Positions 7,528-15,381 are shown, counted from the stretch's first letter. The stretch is DNA of 23,002 nt from Sodaliphilus sp050873765 (GCA_050873765.1 JBNMJK010000043.1:1-23002); one strand, 5' to 3'. Notes: generated by a model from the sequence alone, not told the origin. Program-made: numbers and translations.

Positions 7528-8973
7528 ATGGCAAAGACTAACGGAGCTGGACTCAAAACTGAAATCAAGCAAAAGCAGGCGCCACTCAACATCACGAATG
7601 TGATATTGGCTCCTTACCTGGAGAAATCGAGCAGGGAGGTAGAGGACGAGGTGAACTCCATGCTGAAGGACAACCCGCTTGTGGAGAAGAAAAACGACGA
7701 CGACCCCGACACTCCCATCAGCGCCAGCCACTCTGCCGACAACGATTACGACAACCCCGACCCCGACAGTGAGCCTTACGACAAGCCTCTGCCTGGCGAA
7801 CGGCTGTACTCCGCCAGCAACCACAGTGTGAACGATGTTTACAATGCTCCTGTGGCTGTGGCGGAAGAAACACTTGAAGAGCACTTGATGACGCAGGTGA
7901 ATGAACTGGAACTCTCCGATACCGACCACCTGATCGCTAAATACATTGTGGGTAACCTCGATTCCAACGGCTGGCTCGCGCGCACCACCAGCGGCATTGC
8001 CGACGACATCACTTTTGGCGAAGAGGTGGATGTGGAGCGGGAAGATGTGGAGCGAGTGCTGAAAGTGGTGCAGAGCCTCGACCCTCCCGGCATCGCCGCC
8101 CGCACACTGCGTGAGTGCCTGCTGATTCAGGTGAGGCAAAAGCCACAAACGCACACAACAAAACTTTTGGAAACGCTTATCGACAAATATCTTGGCGAAG
8201 TGGGGCTGAAACACTACGATAAGGTGTGCAGCCAAATGAACATCACACCAGAGGAACTCAAAACGCTATGCAAAGCGCTGATCAAATTGCACCCCAAGCC
8301 CGGCAATGGGTTCTCTTCGGGGCCAAGCGAGGTGCGCCGCAACCAGATTATTCCGGAATTTGAGGTGGCGGTGGACGATGGCAAAATCACGGTGACCATG
8401 CCCAACCGCATTCCTGAGCTGGTGATTGCAGAAGAAATAGGCGATGGCACAAAAAGCACGATTGCCGCCGACAAGAGCATGAAGGCTTTCTACGACAGCG
8501 CCAATCGGTTTATCGCCATTCTCAAGCGCAGGCAGGAAAAACTGATGCAGGTGATGAGATCCATCATCAAGCACCAGAAGGCTTTCTTCCTCACGGGCGA
8601 CGAGAATCAGATTGTGCCTATGAAATACAAGGATATTGAGCAGGACACAAAGCTCGACCAGTCCACCATTTCGCGCATCTGCGGTGGCGACAAGGGCAAG
8701 TATGCCATAACGCCGTGGGGCACCTTCAAACTGAAGGACTTCTTTAGCGGCAGTCTGCCTGCTGGCGATAAGGGGCAGGACGAAGTTGCCACAAAGGCGG
8801 TGAAAAATGCGCTGAAGGATATCATCGACGCTGAAGACAAGACTCACCCTCTTGGCGACGAGGCTATTTCTAAGCTGCTCAAAAGCAAAGGCTTTGAAGT
8901 GTCGCGCCGCACGGTCACCAAATACCGCGGCTTGCTGAACATTCCCGACTCTCGTGGCCGAAAAGATTTTTAG
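7528..8973 (+). CDS. rpoN: RNA polymerase sigma-54 factor
   Basis: This 481-residue sigma factor directs RNA polymerase to -24/-12 promoters and needs AAA+ enhancer-binding activators. The region I start is a Gln/Leu-type segment with PYLEKSSREVEDEVNSML and DNPLVEKK. A highly acidic region II follows (DDDPDTPIS to DPDSEPYDKP, about residues 54-90). The core-binding domain contains LDPPGIAARTLRECLLIQ, the helix-turn-helix region contains DQSTISRICGGDKG, and the C-terminal RpoN box SRRTVTKYRG is at about 459-468. All regions are present and the length is normal. No enhancer-binding protein gene is in the window, so its targets are elsewhere. The next gene follows after 74 bp without a visible promoter. 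Confidence 0.97.
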   Translation: MAKTNGAGLKTEIKQKQAPLNITNVILAPYLEKSSREVEDEVNSMLKDNPLVEKKNDDDPDTPISASHSADNDYDNPDPDSEPYDKPLPGERLYSASNHSVNDVYNAPVAVAEETLEEHLMTQVNELELSDTDHLIAKYIVGNLDSNGWLARTTSGIADDITFGEEVDVEREDVERVLKVVQSLDPPGIAARTLRECLLIQVRQKPQTHTTKLLETLIDKYLGEVGLKHYDKVCSQMNITPEELKTLCKALIKLHPKPGNGFSSGPSEVRRNQIIPEFEVAVDDGKITVTMPNRIPELVIAEEIGDGTKSTIAADKSMKAFYDSANRFIAILKRRQEKLMQVMRSIIKHQKAFFLTGDENQIVPMKYKDIEQDTKLDQSTISRICGGDKGKYAITPWGTFKLKDFFSGSLPAGDKGQDEVATKAVKNALKDIIDAEDKTHPLGDEAISKLLKSKGFEVSRRTVTKYRGLLNIPDSRGRKDF

Positions 8974-9047
8974 CGAAAACAGAGAGGAACGGCATCAGCA
9001 CGTTGGTGCAATTGCGCTCACACACAAAACATTAATATAAGAAAAAT

Positions 9048-9695
9048 ATGAAAGCAAATGATGTGAAATATGGCAGAATACTGGTGGGGCTGTCGCGCTT
9101 TGCCTCGGCAATGCTCAGTCCGCTGCTCATGCCCACCTACGGCGTGCTCATCGCGCTATGGTGCTCCTACCTGAGTGCCTACGACATGGGCTTGCGCGTG
9201 GCCATTCTGCTGGTGGTGCTGGGCATCACCTGCGTATTGCCCATGTTCGGCATTGCCACGCTGTTTCATTTCAAAATGATCACCGACAAAAGTCTCACCA
9301 ACCGGAAAGAGCGTATTCTGCCCTACATATTCGCATTAGTGTGCCATGTGGCGGCTGCCTTCTACCTCTACACCCGCGTGCACGCCCCCATGTGGGTGGT
9401 GATGTTCTGCCTGGGTGGCGCGCTTGCCGTGCTCATCTCCGCCGTGGTGAACCACTGGTGGAAAATCAGCGCGCACATGGCTGGCATTGCCGGCATCGTG
9501 GCGCTCATCTACAATATGCACGTGCTCATCACCGAGGCGTTCAACCTGCTCTGGGTGCTGATCGTGGCGGTGATCATTAGCGGCATACTGGGCTCGGCGC
9601 GCATCATTTTAGGAAAGCACACGCTCTGGCAGGTGATAGCCGGGGCCATCAACGGCTTCGTGTGTGTGACCCTGCTGATGCAGCTTTTTGGATAA
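9048..9695 (+). CDS. PAP2-like integral membrane protein
   Basis: This 215-residue protein has about six membrane helices. Three motifs match a divergent PAP2 (type 2 phosphatidic acid phosphatase) pattern: TNRKERILPY in place of K-x6-RP, SAHMAG in place of PSGH, and SARIILGKHTLWQVIAG in place of SR-x5-H-x3-D. The central His and the R-x5-H pair are kept, while the final Asp is Gln. This appears to be a variant family seen in Bacteroidota rather than a damaged gene. If active it would dephosphorylate a lipid phosphate such as undecaprenyl or phosphatidylglycerol phosphate at the membrane, but this is inference. It lies between rpoN and purE, 31 bp before purE. Confidence 0.65.
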   Translation: MKANDVKYGRILVGLSRFASAMLSPLLMPTYGVLIALWCSYLSAYDMGLRVAILLVVLGITCVLPMFGIATLFHFKMITDKSLTNRKERILPYIFALVCHVAAAFYLYTRVHAPMWVVMFCLGGALAVLISAVVNHWWKISAHMAGIAGIVALIYNMHVLITEAFNLLWVLIVAVIISGILGSARIILGKHTLWQVIAGAINGFVCVTLLMQLFG

Positions 9696-9726
9696 TACTA
9701 TCAATCATAATTTTACATACGCAGCA

Positions 9727-10233
9727 ATGAAAGCATTAGTGAGTATCATCATGGGCAGCACAAGTGATATGCCCGTGATGGAAAAAGCCTGCAAATGGCT
9801 TAATGATATGGAAATTCCATTTGAAGTGAATGCGCTCTCGGCGCATCGCACCCCCGACGCTGTGGAGAAGTTTGCCCGCGAGGCGAAGGGCCGTGGCATC
9901 AAGGTGATTATAGCCGGAGCTGGCATGGCTGCCGCACTGCCTGGAGTGATTGCGGCAAGCACCACGCTGCCCGTGATAGGTGTGCCCATCAAGGGTATGC
10001 TCGACGGCCTCGACGCTATGCTGAGCATCATTCAAATGCCTCCCGGCATTCCCGTGGCCACGGTGGGCGTGAACGGCGCTATGAACGCTGCCATTCTGGC
10101 GGCTGAGATGATGGCCCTCGGCGATGAGAAAATAGCCGAAAAGGTGGCTGCCTACAAGGCCACGCTTGGCGCCAAAATAGAAAAGGCCAACAAAGACTTG
10201 GCTGAAGTGAAGTATGATTTTAAAGTGAACTGA
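9727..10233 (+). CDS. purE: N5-carboxyaminoimidazole ribonucleotide mutase (class I PurE)
   Basis: This 168-residue enzyme converts N5-CAIR to CAIR in de novo purine synthesis. The class I signatures are complete: MGSTSDMPVM at the N-terminus for phosphate binding, SAHRTPD with the active-site His, AGAGMAAALPGVIA, GVPIKG, and the block LDAMLSIIQMPPGIPVATVG followed by NAAILAAEM. The frame is open back to 9688, but the ATG at 9727 begins exactly where PurE proteins begin (MKALVSIIMGSTSD). Its TGA overlaps the ispG ATG by one base (TGATG), so the two are translationally coupled. Confidence 0.97.
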   Translation: MKALVSIIMGSTSDMPVMEKACKWLNDMEIPFEVNALSAHRTPDAVEKFAREAKGRGIKVIIAGAGMAAALPGVIAASTTLPVIGVPIKGMLDGLDAMLSIIQMPPGIPVATVGVNGAMNAAILAAEMMALGDEKIAEKVAAYKATLGAKIEKANKDLAEVKYDFKVN

Positions 10234-12014
10234 TGAACGATATTTTCAACTATCACCGCCGTGCCACGGTGAGTGTGAATGTGGGCGGTGTGATGCTGGG
10301 CGCCGAGCACCCGGTGAGGGTGCAGTCGATGACCAACACCAATACCGACGACATTGAGGCCAGCGTGGCACAGTGCCTGCGCATTGCCGAGCGCGGGGGC
10401 GAGATCGTGCGTCTCACGGCGCAGGGCGTGAAGGAGGCGGAGAGCATTGGCAAAATCCGCACCGCGCTGCGTGAGCAGGGGTGCAATGTGCCCCTTGTGG
10501 CCGACATTCATTTCAATCCCAAGGCTGCCTTTGCCGCTGCCGCCGTCACCGACAAGGTGCGCATCAACCCTGGCAATTTTGTGGACCCGGCGCGCACTTT
10601 CAAGAGCCTCTCCTACACCGACGAGGAATACCAGGCCGAATTGAAGCGCATACACGATGCGCTGGTGCCTTTCATCGACATTTGCCGTGAGCACCACACG
10701 GCGGTGCGCTTAGGGGTGAACCATGGCAGCCTGAGCGACCGCATCATGAGCCGCTACGGCAACACCGCCGCCGGCATGGTGGAGAGTGTGATGGAATTTT
10801 TGCGGGTGTTTGTGGAGCAGGACTTCCACGATGTGGTCATCTCTATGAAGGCGTCCAACGTGGTGGTGATGGTGGAGGCCGTGCGCCGTGTGGTGGCGGC
10901 GATGGACGCGGAGAATATGCACTTCCCGCTACACTTGGGCGTTACAGAAGCCGGATTTGGCGAAGACGGACGCATCAAAAGCGCGGTGGGCATTGGTTGC
11001 CTGATGTCGGAGGGCTTGGGCGACACGATCCGTGTTTCGCTCAGCGAGGATCCAGAACTGGAGATTCCTGTGGCGGAAAAACTGGTGCAGTACATCACCA
11101 GCCGTGCAGGCCACCCACACATCGAGGGCAAGTGCTATGATGGCTACGACGCCCTACTGCCACAGCGCAGAAAATCGGTGTGTGTGATGAATAAAATCGG
11201 GGGCGGAAAAGTGCCCGTGGTGGTGGCTTCGTGCCGTCAAGAGCAGATTGAGGGCAAACTCCAGCCCGACTTTTTCTACACCAATGGTGCCCTCACCGAT
11301 GGCACGCACTCCTACCCTATCGTGCCGCTTGACCAGTTCACGCCCAAGGCCGATGCGCCTGTGCAGTTTGTGCTGGTGAAGGCCGATGCACAGCAGGAGC
11401 AGTTGCTCAAACTGAAAAACGTGAAGAATGTGGTGATCGTGGCCACTGCGGCAAACGTCAACGTCACTGGCAGCCTGCAGGCATTGCTGCACTCGTTGGT
11501 GCGCTTAGGCGTGGATTGCCCCGTGGTGGTGAAGGCCACCTATCCCGACACCGACACCGAATGGCTCCAAGTGAAGGCTGGTGCCGACCTCGGCACTATT
11601 CTGCTCAACGGATTCGCCGATGGCGTGTGGCTGGAAGCGCCCAATTACGCCAATCAGCAAAAGGTGGTGGAATATACATTCGCCATTTTACAGGCTGCTC
11701 GGCTGCGAATGTCGAAAACGGAGTTTATCTCGTGCCCGAGCTGCGGACGCACCATGTTCGACCTTCAAACCACCGTGCAGCAGGTGAAAGCCGCCACAAG
11801 TCATCTCACCCACCTGAAAATAGGCGTGATGGGCTGCGTGGTGAACGGCCCTGGCGAAATGGCTGATGCCGACTATGGCTATGTGGGTGCCGCGCGCCAC
11901 AGCATCAGTCTGTACAAGGGCAAGGAGTGCATTGAGCGCAATGTGCCCGAAACCGAGGCGATTCCTCGACTGGTGGCTCTCATCAAGGCTGGCGGCGACT
12001 GGGTGGACCCATAA
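10233..12014 (+). CDS. ispG: 4-hydroxy-3-methylbut-2-enyl diphosphate synthase, long form
   Basis: This 593-residue enzyme of the MEP isoprenoid pathway converts MEcPP to HMBPP with a [4Fe-4S] cluster. The N-terminal TIM barrel is recognisable from VRVQSMTNTNTDDIEASVAQ, ADIHFNPKAA and INPGNF. The C-terminal reductase-like domain has cluster cysteines C501 and C504 (SCPSCGRTMFDLQ) and C535 (MGCVVNGPGEMADADYGYVG), with the cluster-ligand Glu at about 542. Between them is a central insertion of roughly 200 residues that makes the protein much longer than the ~370-residue E. coli form. This is the three-domain type known from Bacteroidota and plants, so the length is expected. It starts within the purE stop codon. 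Confidence 0.97.
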   Translation: MNDIFNYHRRATVSVNVGGVMLGAEHPVRVQSMTNTNTDDIEASVAQCLRIAERGGEIVRLTAQGVKEAESIGKIRTALREQGCNVPLVADIHFNPKAAFAAAAVTDKVRINPGNFVDPARTFKSLSYTDEEYQAELKRIHDALVPFIDICREHHTAVRLGVNHGSLSDRIMSRYGNTAAGMVESVMEFLRVFVEQDFHDVVISMKASNVVVMVEAVRRVVAAMDAENMHFPLHLGVTEAGFGEDGRIKSAVGIGCLMSEGLGDTIRVSLSEDPELEIPVAEKLVQYITSRAGHPHIEGKCYDGYDALLPQRRKSVCVMNKIGGGKVPVVVASCRQEQIEGKLQPDFFYTNGALTDGTHSYPIVPLDQFTPKADAPVQFVLVKADAQQEQLLKLKNVKNVVIVATAANVNVTGSLQALLHSLVRLGVDCPVVVKATYPDTDTEWLQVKAGADLGTILLNGFADGVWLEAPNYANQQKVVEYTFAILQAARLRMSKTEFISCPSCGRTMFDLQTTVQQVKAATSHLTHLKIGVMGCVVNGPGEMADADYGYVGAARHSISLYKGKECIERNVPETEAIPRLVALIKAGGDWVDP

Positions 12015-12021
12015 CATTCTC

Positions 12022-12052
12022 TTTGAGTTTATCACAAATTTCACTATCTTTG
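12022..12052 (+). promoter_or_regulatory. Consensus Bacteroidota promoter before the GYF_2-CD225 gene
   Basis: TTTG at 12022-12025 and TATCTTTG at 12045-12052 are separated by exactly 19 nt, the best-formed promoter in the window. It begins only 8 bp after the ispG stop codon and 18 bp before the next ATG, so the downstream pair of membrane proteins has its own short-leader promoter. Confidence 0.7.
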
Positions 12053-12069
12053 CACAAAACGAACTGGTT

Positions 12070-12699
12070 ATGAGCACTAATCTTCAGTATTGGATCAATC
12101 AGAATGGGCAACAAAGCGGGCCTTACACCTTGGAACAACTGCAAACGATGACACTCCACAGCACCGACACCTACGTTTGGCACAAAGGTATGGACGGCTG
12201 GATGCGCATCGACAAGGTGCCTGAATTGGCGCATTTAGTGGCCCACGAGCCTGCCGTGGCTGCGCAAACCGATGAAGCGCTTCAGCAAGGCGGCCCACAA
12301 GAGCAAAGCGAGGCTGCGCCCACTGCCGAGGATTTCAGCGGTGCCGCCCAGGAAAGCGCTTCTGCCGACGAGGCGCCAAGCGCGACACAGCCACCGGCCT
12401 ACACAGGACCGGAGCCATCACAAGTGCCTCCATTTATGCAGCAGCAGCCGTCTTGGCAAGCACCACAACCCGTTCCGGAATGTCCGCCCACCAATCTTGT
12501 GGCTTCTATCGTGTGCGCCGTGATGTGCTGCACTCCACTGGCAGTGGTGGCGATAGTGCTGGCGGTGCTCACCAAAAACAAATATCTGGCTGGCGACTAT
12601 GCCAAAGCCCAGAAATATAGCGAATGGGGCGCATGGCTATGTATCCTGTCGGTGGTGTGCGCCGTGCTGTTCTCACCAATCTCGATGCTGGTGTTATAG
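12070..12699 (+). CDS. GYF_2 (DUF4339)-CD225 two-domain membrane protein
   Basis: This 209-residue protein has three parts. Residues 1-55 are a GYF_2-type domain (YWINQNGQQSGPYTLEQL, then VWHKGMDGWMRI), a fold that can bind proline-rich peptides. A linker of about 70 residues rich in Ala, Gln, Pro and Glu follows. The C-terminus is a CD225/dispanin-like membrane domain of two hydrophobic helices around TKNKYLAGDYAKAQKYSEWG, matching the K-x-x-x-x-G-D-Y-x-x-A-x-x-x-S signature. The start is the ATG at 12070, right behind its promoter; the open frame upstream overlaps ispG and is not used. Function in bacteria is not established. It is followed after 25 bp by the DUF2752 gene, a pairing I believe is recurrent in Bacteroidota. 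Confidence 0.8.
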   Translation: MSTNLQYWINQNGQQSGPYTLEQLQTMTLHSTDTYVWHKGMDGWMRIDKVPELAHLVAHEPAVAAQTDEALQQGGPQEQSEAAPTAEDFSGAAQESASADEAPSATQPPAYTGPEPSQVPPFMQQQPSWQAPQPVPECPPTNLVASIVCAVMCCTPLAVVAIVLAVLTKNKYLAGDYAKAQKYSEWGAWLCILSVVCAVLFSPISMLVL

Positions 12700-12724
12700 T
12701 GCGCGCACTCATCTCTTGAAACAA

Positions 12725-13105
12725 ATGATTCAGAACAAGAAACTCATATACACAATCATCGCCGTGGCATTAGTGGCCATGGCGATGATTTACTTTCTGT
12801 TCGACCCTGCCAGCACACGTCTATTTCCCAAATGCGCCTTCTTTTCACTCACTGGGCTAAAGTGCCCCGGGTGCGGATCGCAGCGAGCCATGCACGCCCT
12901 GCTCCATGCCGATGTATGGGCGGCTTTCCGCTACAACGCCCTGCTTGTGGTCAGTTTGCCCATAGTGGCACTGCTGCTGCTCGCCAGCCTATGGCGAAAG
13001 CGCTATCCACGCTTCTACGCCGCACTCAACTCCACCACCATCATCACAGCCACCGCCATCATCATCGTGCTCTGGTGGCTCCTCCGTAACATCTTCAACC
13101 TATAG
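12725..13105 (+). CDS. DUF2752 family membrane protein
   Basis: This 126-residue protein has three predicted membrane helices. After the first helix comes LTGLKCPGCGSQRAMHALLH, the family hallmark C-P-x-C-G-x-x-R with cysteines at 47 and 50, which could bind metal or form a disulphide. The start is the ATG at 12725; the frame runs further upstream, but that part overlaps the preceding gene and lacks family character. The family has no known function. The tight spacing after the CD225 protein suggests the two act together in the membrane. It is the last gene of its unit. Confidence 0.85.
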   Translation: MIQNKKLIYTIIAVALVAMAMIYFLFDPASTRLFPKCAFFSLTGLKCPGCGSQRAMHALLHADVWAAFRYNALLVVSLPIVALLLLASLWRKRYPRFYAALNSTTIITATAIIIVLWWLLRNIFNL

Positions 13106-13111
13106 TTCTAT

Positions 13112-13135
13112 GGTTAGAGGGTTAGAGGTTAGAGG
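13112..13135 (+). repeat. Short tandem repeat GGTTAGA
   Basis: GGTTAGA occurs three times at 7-8 bp steps directly after the DUF2752 gene. It looks like a small slippage-prone tract with no coding role. Confidence 0.5.
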
Positions 13136-13265
13136 AAGATAATCATCAACAAGGTAGGGACGCGGCATAACGAGAGCACTTAAAAAGTGAAACCAACTTT
13201 CAAATTAACAGTTTTAAGGACGTAATGCCCAATTAGTGGGGAGTGGTTGCTACTAATCAGGCTGC

Positions 13266-13286
13266 GAGCATCGGAGATGCTCTTTT
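13266..13286 (+). terminator. Candidate terminator after the DUF2752 gene
   Basis: A perfect 7-bp stem, GAGCATC/GATGCTC, with a GGA loop is followed by TTTT. It lies about 160 bp after the stop codon. The T-run is short and a similar hairpin without a T-run follows at 13347-13363, so it may instead belong to a repeated element. Confidence 0.4.
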
Positions 13287-13433
13287 GTGGTTAGCACCAT
13301 GCAAGCGTAGCGCAGCTTGGTGAATCTCGTAGGTGAAGGTGAACAAGAGCCTCGGAGAGGGTCGGTTATGATTGCACGATATTATAGGCGGCAATTAAGG
13401 CGCTTATACCACAATTATATACGGTTTGGGGAT

Positions 13434-13469
13434 AAAAAAAGCCGGCTTCCTTGGTGGAGGAAGTCGGCT
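13434..13469 (-). terminator. Terminator of the small lipoprotein gene
   Basis: Read on the minus strand, an 11-bp stem (AGCCGACTTCC with GGAAGCCGGCT, one internal mismatch) is followed by seven T. It lies about 25 bp beyond the stop codon of the minus-strand lipoprotein gene, which is the right orientation and distance. Confidence 0.8.
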
Positions 13470-13494
13470 AATGTTATTATGTGGGAATAATTGC

Positions 13495-13908
13495 TTACTT
13501 TTTCTTAAACTTGCGGCTGAAAATAATCTTGTCGTTGTCGTTTCCGCTCTTAATCACCACGGTCACCTCTGAAATGTCGAAAAATGAGCAGTAGTCCGAC
13601 TTTGCTTCCACTTCGTCCATACCAGCGTTAACGGCTGCCTTAATCTTCTTATCACAGTCTTTCTTTTCACCAGAAACTATAACCGTAGTGCTTTCTGAAA
13701 TAGGCTGTGAGCTTATCTTCTTCACGCTGTTGAAAATTGTGGATTGTGCACCAGAGGCAAGATAGCTGTTGTAAGATGCTGTAGAAGTATTGTCGGAAAC
13801 AGTGATGTCGTACAGGTAATCGCCAGTTTCTTCAGTACAAGAATTAGTTACAACTCCCATAGTGAGGAGCAAGCAAACAAAAAATAAACTTTTGAGCTTT
13901 GTTTTCAT
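13495..13908 (-). CDS. Small hypothetical lipoprotein
   Basis: This 137-residue protein has a lipoprotein signal: MKTKLKSLF, a hydrophobic core, then VVTNSC with the lipidated Cys at 24, followed by TEETGDY. It should be anchored to a membrane facing the periplasm or surface. The mature part is mixed alpha/beta and rich in Ser, Thr and Lys, with two further Cys (DCDKK and DYCSFF) that could form a disulphide, and ends in a basic RKFKKK. I recognise no family. The gene is visibly richer in A/T codons than the genes around it, and is flanked by its own promoter and terminator. That makes it a self-contained unit, possibly acquired, between the middle cluster and the T9SS operon. Confidence 0.75.
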   Translation of the reverse strand: MKTKLKSLFFVCLLLTMGVVTNSCTEETGDYLYDITVSDNTSTASYNSYLASGAQSTIFNSVKKISSQPISESTTVIVSGEKKDCDKKIKAAVNAGMDEVEAKSDYCSFFDISEVTVVIKSGNDNDKIIFSRKFKKK

Positions 13909-14012
13909 AATTAAAAATAGCTTTTATAAAATCTGTAAAATAAATAATATATCCTGCGATAGATAGAGCAGCGATTTTGCAAGAGTTGCAATTGTTGCAC
14001 GTTTTCGGAGTG

Positions 14013-14020
14013 CAAAGTTA
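14013..14020 (-). promoter_or_regulatory. -7 element of the lipoprotein gene
   Basis: The minus strand reads TAACTTTG, a full TAnnTTTG match, about 105 bp before the start codon. A TTTG lies at 14036-14033, only 12 nt away, so the -33 element is not convincing. The A/T-rich leader between here and the start shows no strong structure. The rest of the 13909-14200 gap holds only the porN terminator. Confidence 0.45.
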
Positions 14021-14113
14021 TAGAAAATAATCCAAACCGACTTTAAAATGTGGCAAGTTTATTTCTCACAATCCTCAATCATCTGGCCGGTTTGTGCTTG
14101 TGCAATGGGCTAA

Positions 14114-14150
14114 AAATCAAACCCGAGCGGCGCAATGAAGCAAGCTCGGG
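14114..14150 (-). terminator. Terminator of the T9SS operon
   Basis: On the minus strand CCCGAGC pairs with GCTCGGG (14150-14144 with 14128-14122) and is followed by TTTGATTTTT. It lies about 50 bp after the porN stop codon and closes the operon. Confidence 0.75.
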
Positions 14151-14200
14151 TCTGACAACGTTATGAAAAGGATTTTTAATTTTTTTCTATAAGCGATATG

Positions 14201-15325
14201 CTATTTGCGGCGATTGCGCACACTTCGTGTGGCGCCACCACTCGACTTCACCTCGCGGGTCTTCACCTTTGGCGCTTTGGGCTTCGACTCCTTCTTGGTG
14301 GTGGTCTTTTGGCTGTTTTTTGAGCCACGCTTGGTTGATGACTTCTTCACCGACTTCTTGTCCTCGGCTACACTTGCGTTCTCCTCATCTACCGATTCTC
14401 CGGCAGCCTCACGCTCGGCTTTCTCCTTGGCGGCTTTCTGCGCCTGAAGCTCTTCGCGCGAAGGCACCCACAAACCCTTGTCGAACTGGCGCAGACGGCG
14501 CTCAATGCTGTCTTGCGCATGCTTGTAGGCCTTGTCGTCGGGGAATTGCATACGGAGCGTCTGGTTGCGCAAATTCTTCACCTTATAGATGTCGCCAGTG
14601 TACATATTGAGTTTGAAGAAGTCGTCGAGGTTGTAGCGGAGCAGGTTGTTGTCGTTGTCGGTGAACACAAACTGCTGAGCAATGTAAGGGCGAATGTCGT
14701 TGAGCTTCACCCAGAACATAGGCCACTTTTGCACCACCCCGAATTCGTCTTCGCGATGCAGCACCGGGCAGATGGCCTGCACGCTGCTGTGCATCTTATT
14801 GGTGCGCGTGTCGAACATCCACTTTTCTATAATATAATAGCTCAGCACCTCGCTTCCAGGAATGTCGGCATTCTCAATCACATATTTAGGCGCTTTTTCA
14901 GTGCTGCCCTTGGCGTGTGCATAAAGAATGTGGAAGCGGTCGAGCATATTGCTCACCTTATATTTATAGGCGTCGGTAAACATTTCCCGGCCATCGAGCC
15001 ACTCATACACCGACACATCACCGGCAGCCACATGGCGCATAATGATGTAGAACAGGCTTTCACCGTCTTCGTTAGGCTCCTCTGGATAATAAAGTGCAGC
15101 GTTCTTCCCCTTGGTGAGGTCGATTTCGCGGTACACAATCTTCATCCATTGCAAGTCGGCATCGCTCGGCTCCGGCACCTCATAAAATGCCTGCTGGCGC
15201 GACGACACCTGCGACTGTGCTTTCTTTGCGGCGGTAGCCGATGTTTTCTTCACCACCTGTGCATGCGCTGCCGAAAAGGTGCACGCAATCGCCGCCACGG
15301 CCATGATAACTTTTAGAAACTTCAT
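14201..15325 (-). CDS. porN: T9SS periplasmic ring protein PorN/GldN
   Basis: This 374-residue protein has a signal peptide ending AAHAQ (residues 1-23). The conserved GldN core includes DLQWMKIVYREIDL near the start, then VYEWLDGREMFTD, YYIIEKWMFDTRTNKMHSSV and ICPVLHR. PorN binds PorK to form the large periplasmic ring under the outer membrane. After about residue 290 the sequence becomes low-complexity: first Ala/Glu/Lys-rich, then strongly basic, with 21 Lys or Arg in the last 52 residues and no hydrophobic content. Whether the tail is common to relatives cannot be told here. It is the last gene of the T9SS operon, 56 bp after porM. Confidence 0.95.
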   Translation of the reverse strand: MKFLKVIMAVAAIACTFSAAHAQVVKKTSATAAKKAQSQVSSRQQAFYEVPEPSDADLQWMKIVYREIDLTKGKNAALYYPEEPNEDGESLFYIIMRHVAAGDVSVYEWLDGREMFTDAYKYKVSNMLDRFHILYAHAKGSTEKAPKYVIENADIPGSEVLSYYIIEKWMFDTRTNKMHSSVQAICPVLHREDEFGVVQKWPMFWVKLNDIRPYIAQQFVFTDNDNNLLRYNLDDFFKLNMYTGDIYKVKNLRNQTLRMQFPDDKAYKHAQDSIERRLRQFDKGLWVPSREELQAQKAAKEKAEREAAGESVDEENASVAEDKKSVKKSSTKRGSKNSQKTTTKKESKPKAPKVKTREVKSSGGATRSVRNRRK

Positions 15326-15381
15326 ATCTAAAGCGTTGAAATATTGTCAATTATATGGTTGATACATCTCTTTTTGAATCA

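Larger units (their letters stand above)
13106..13433. other. Non-coding stretch with short repeats and hairpins
   Basis: No credible gene is present in this interval between convergent units. It opens with three copies of GGTTAGA (13112, 13120, 13127). TAGGGACGCGGCAT near 13156-13169 resembles one arm of a REP-type palindrome, judged from memory. A CACTT/AAGTG mini-hairpin follows, then the two related hairpins at 13266-13282 and 13347-13363. Between them CACC-AAGC and GCTT-GGTG pair across GTAGCGCA. No TAnnTTTG element is seen. It may be a degraded mobile or repetitive element or an untranslated structured RNA. Confidence 0.45.

Noticed and set aside
13300..13375. tRNA-like text (TAGCGCAGCTTGGT, later GGGTCGGTT)
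   Set aside because: The D-stem cannot close, there is no anticodon stem of proper size and no GGTTCGAATCC T-arm; at most a remnant or coincidence.
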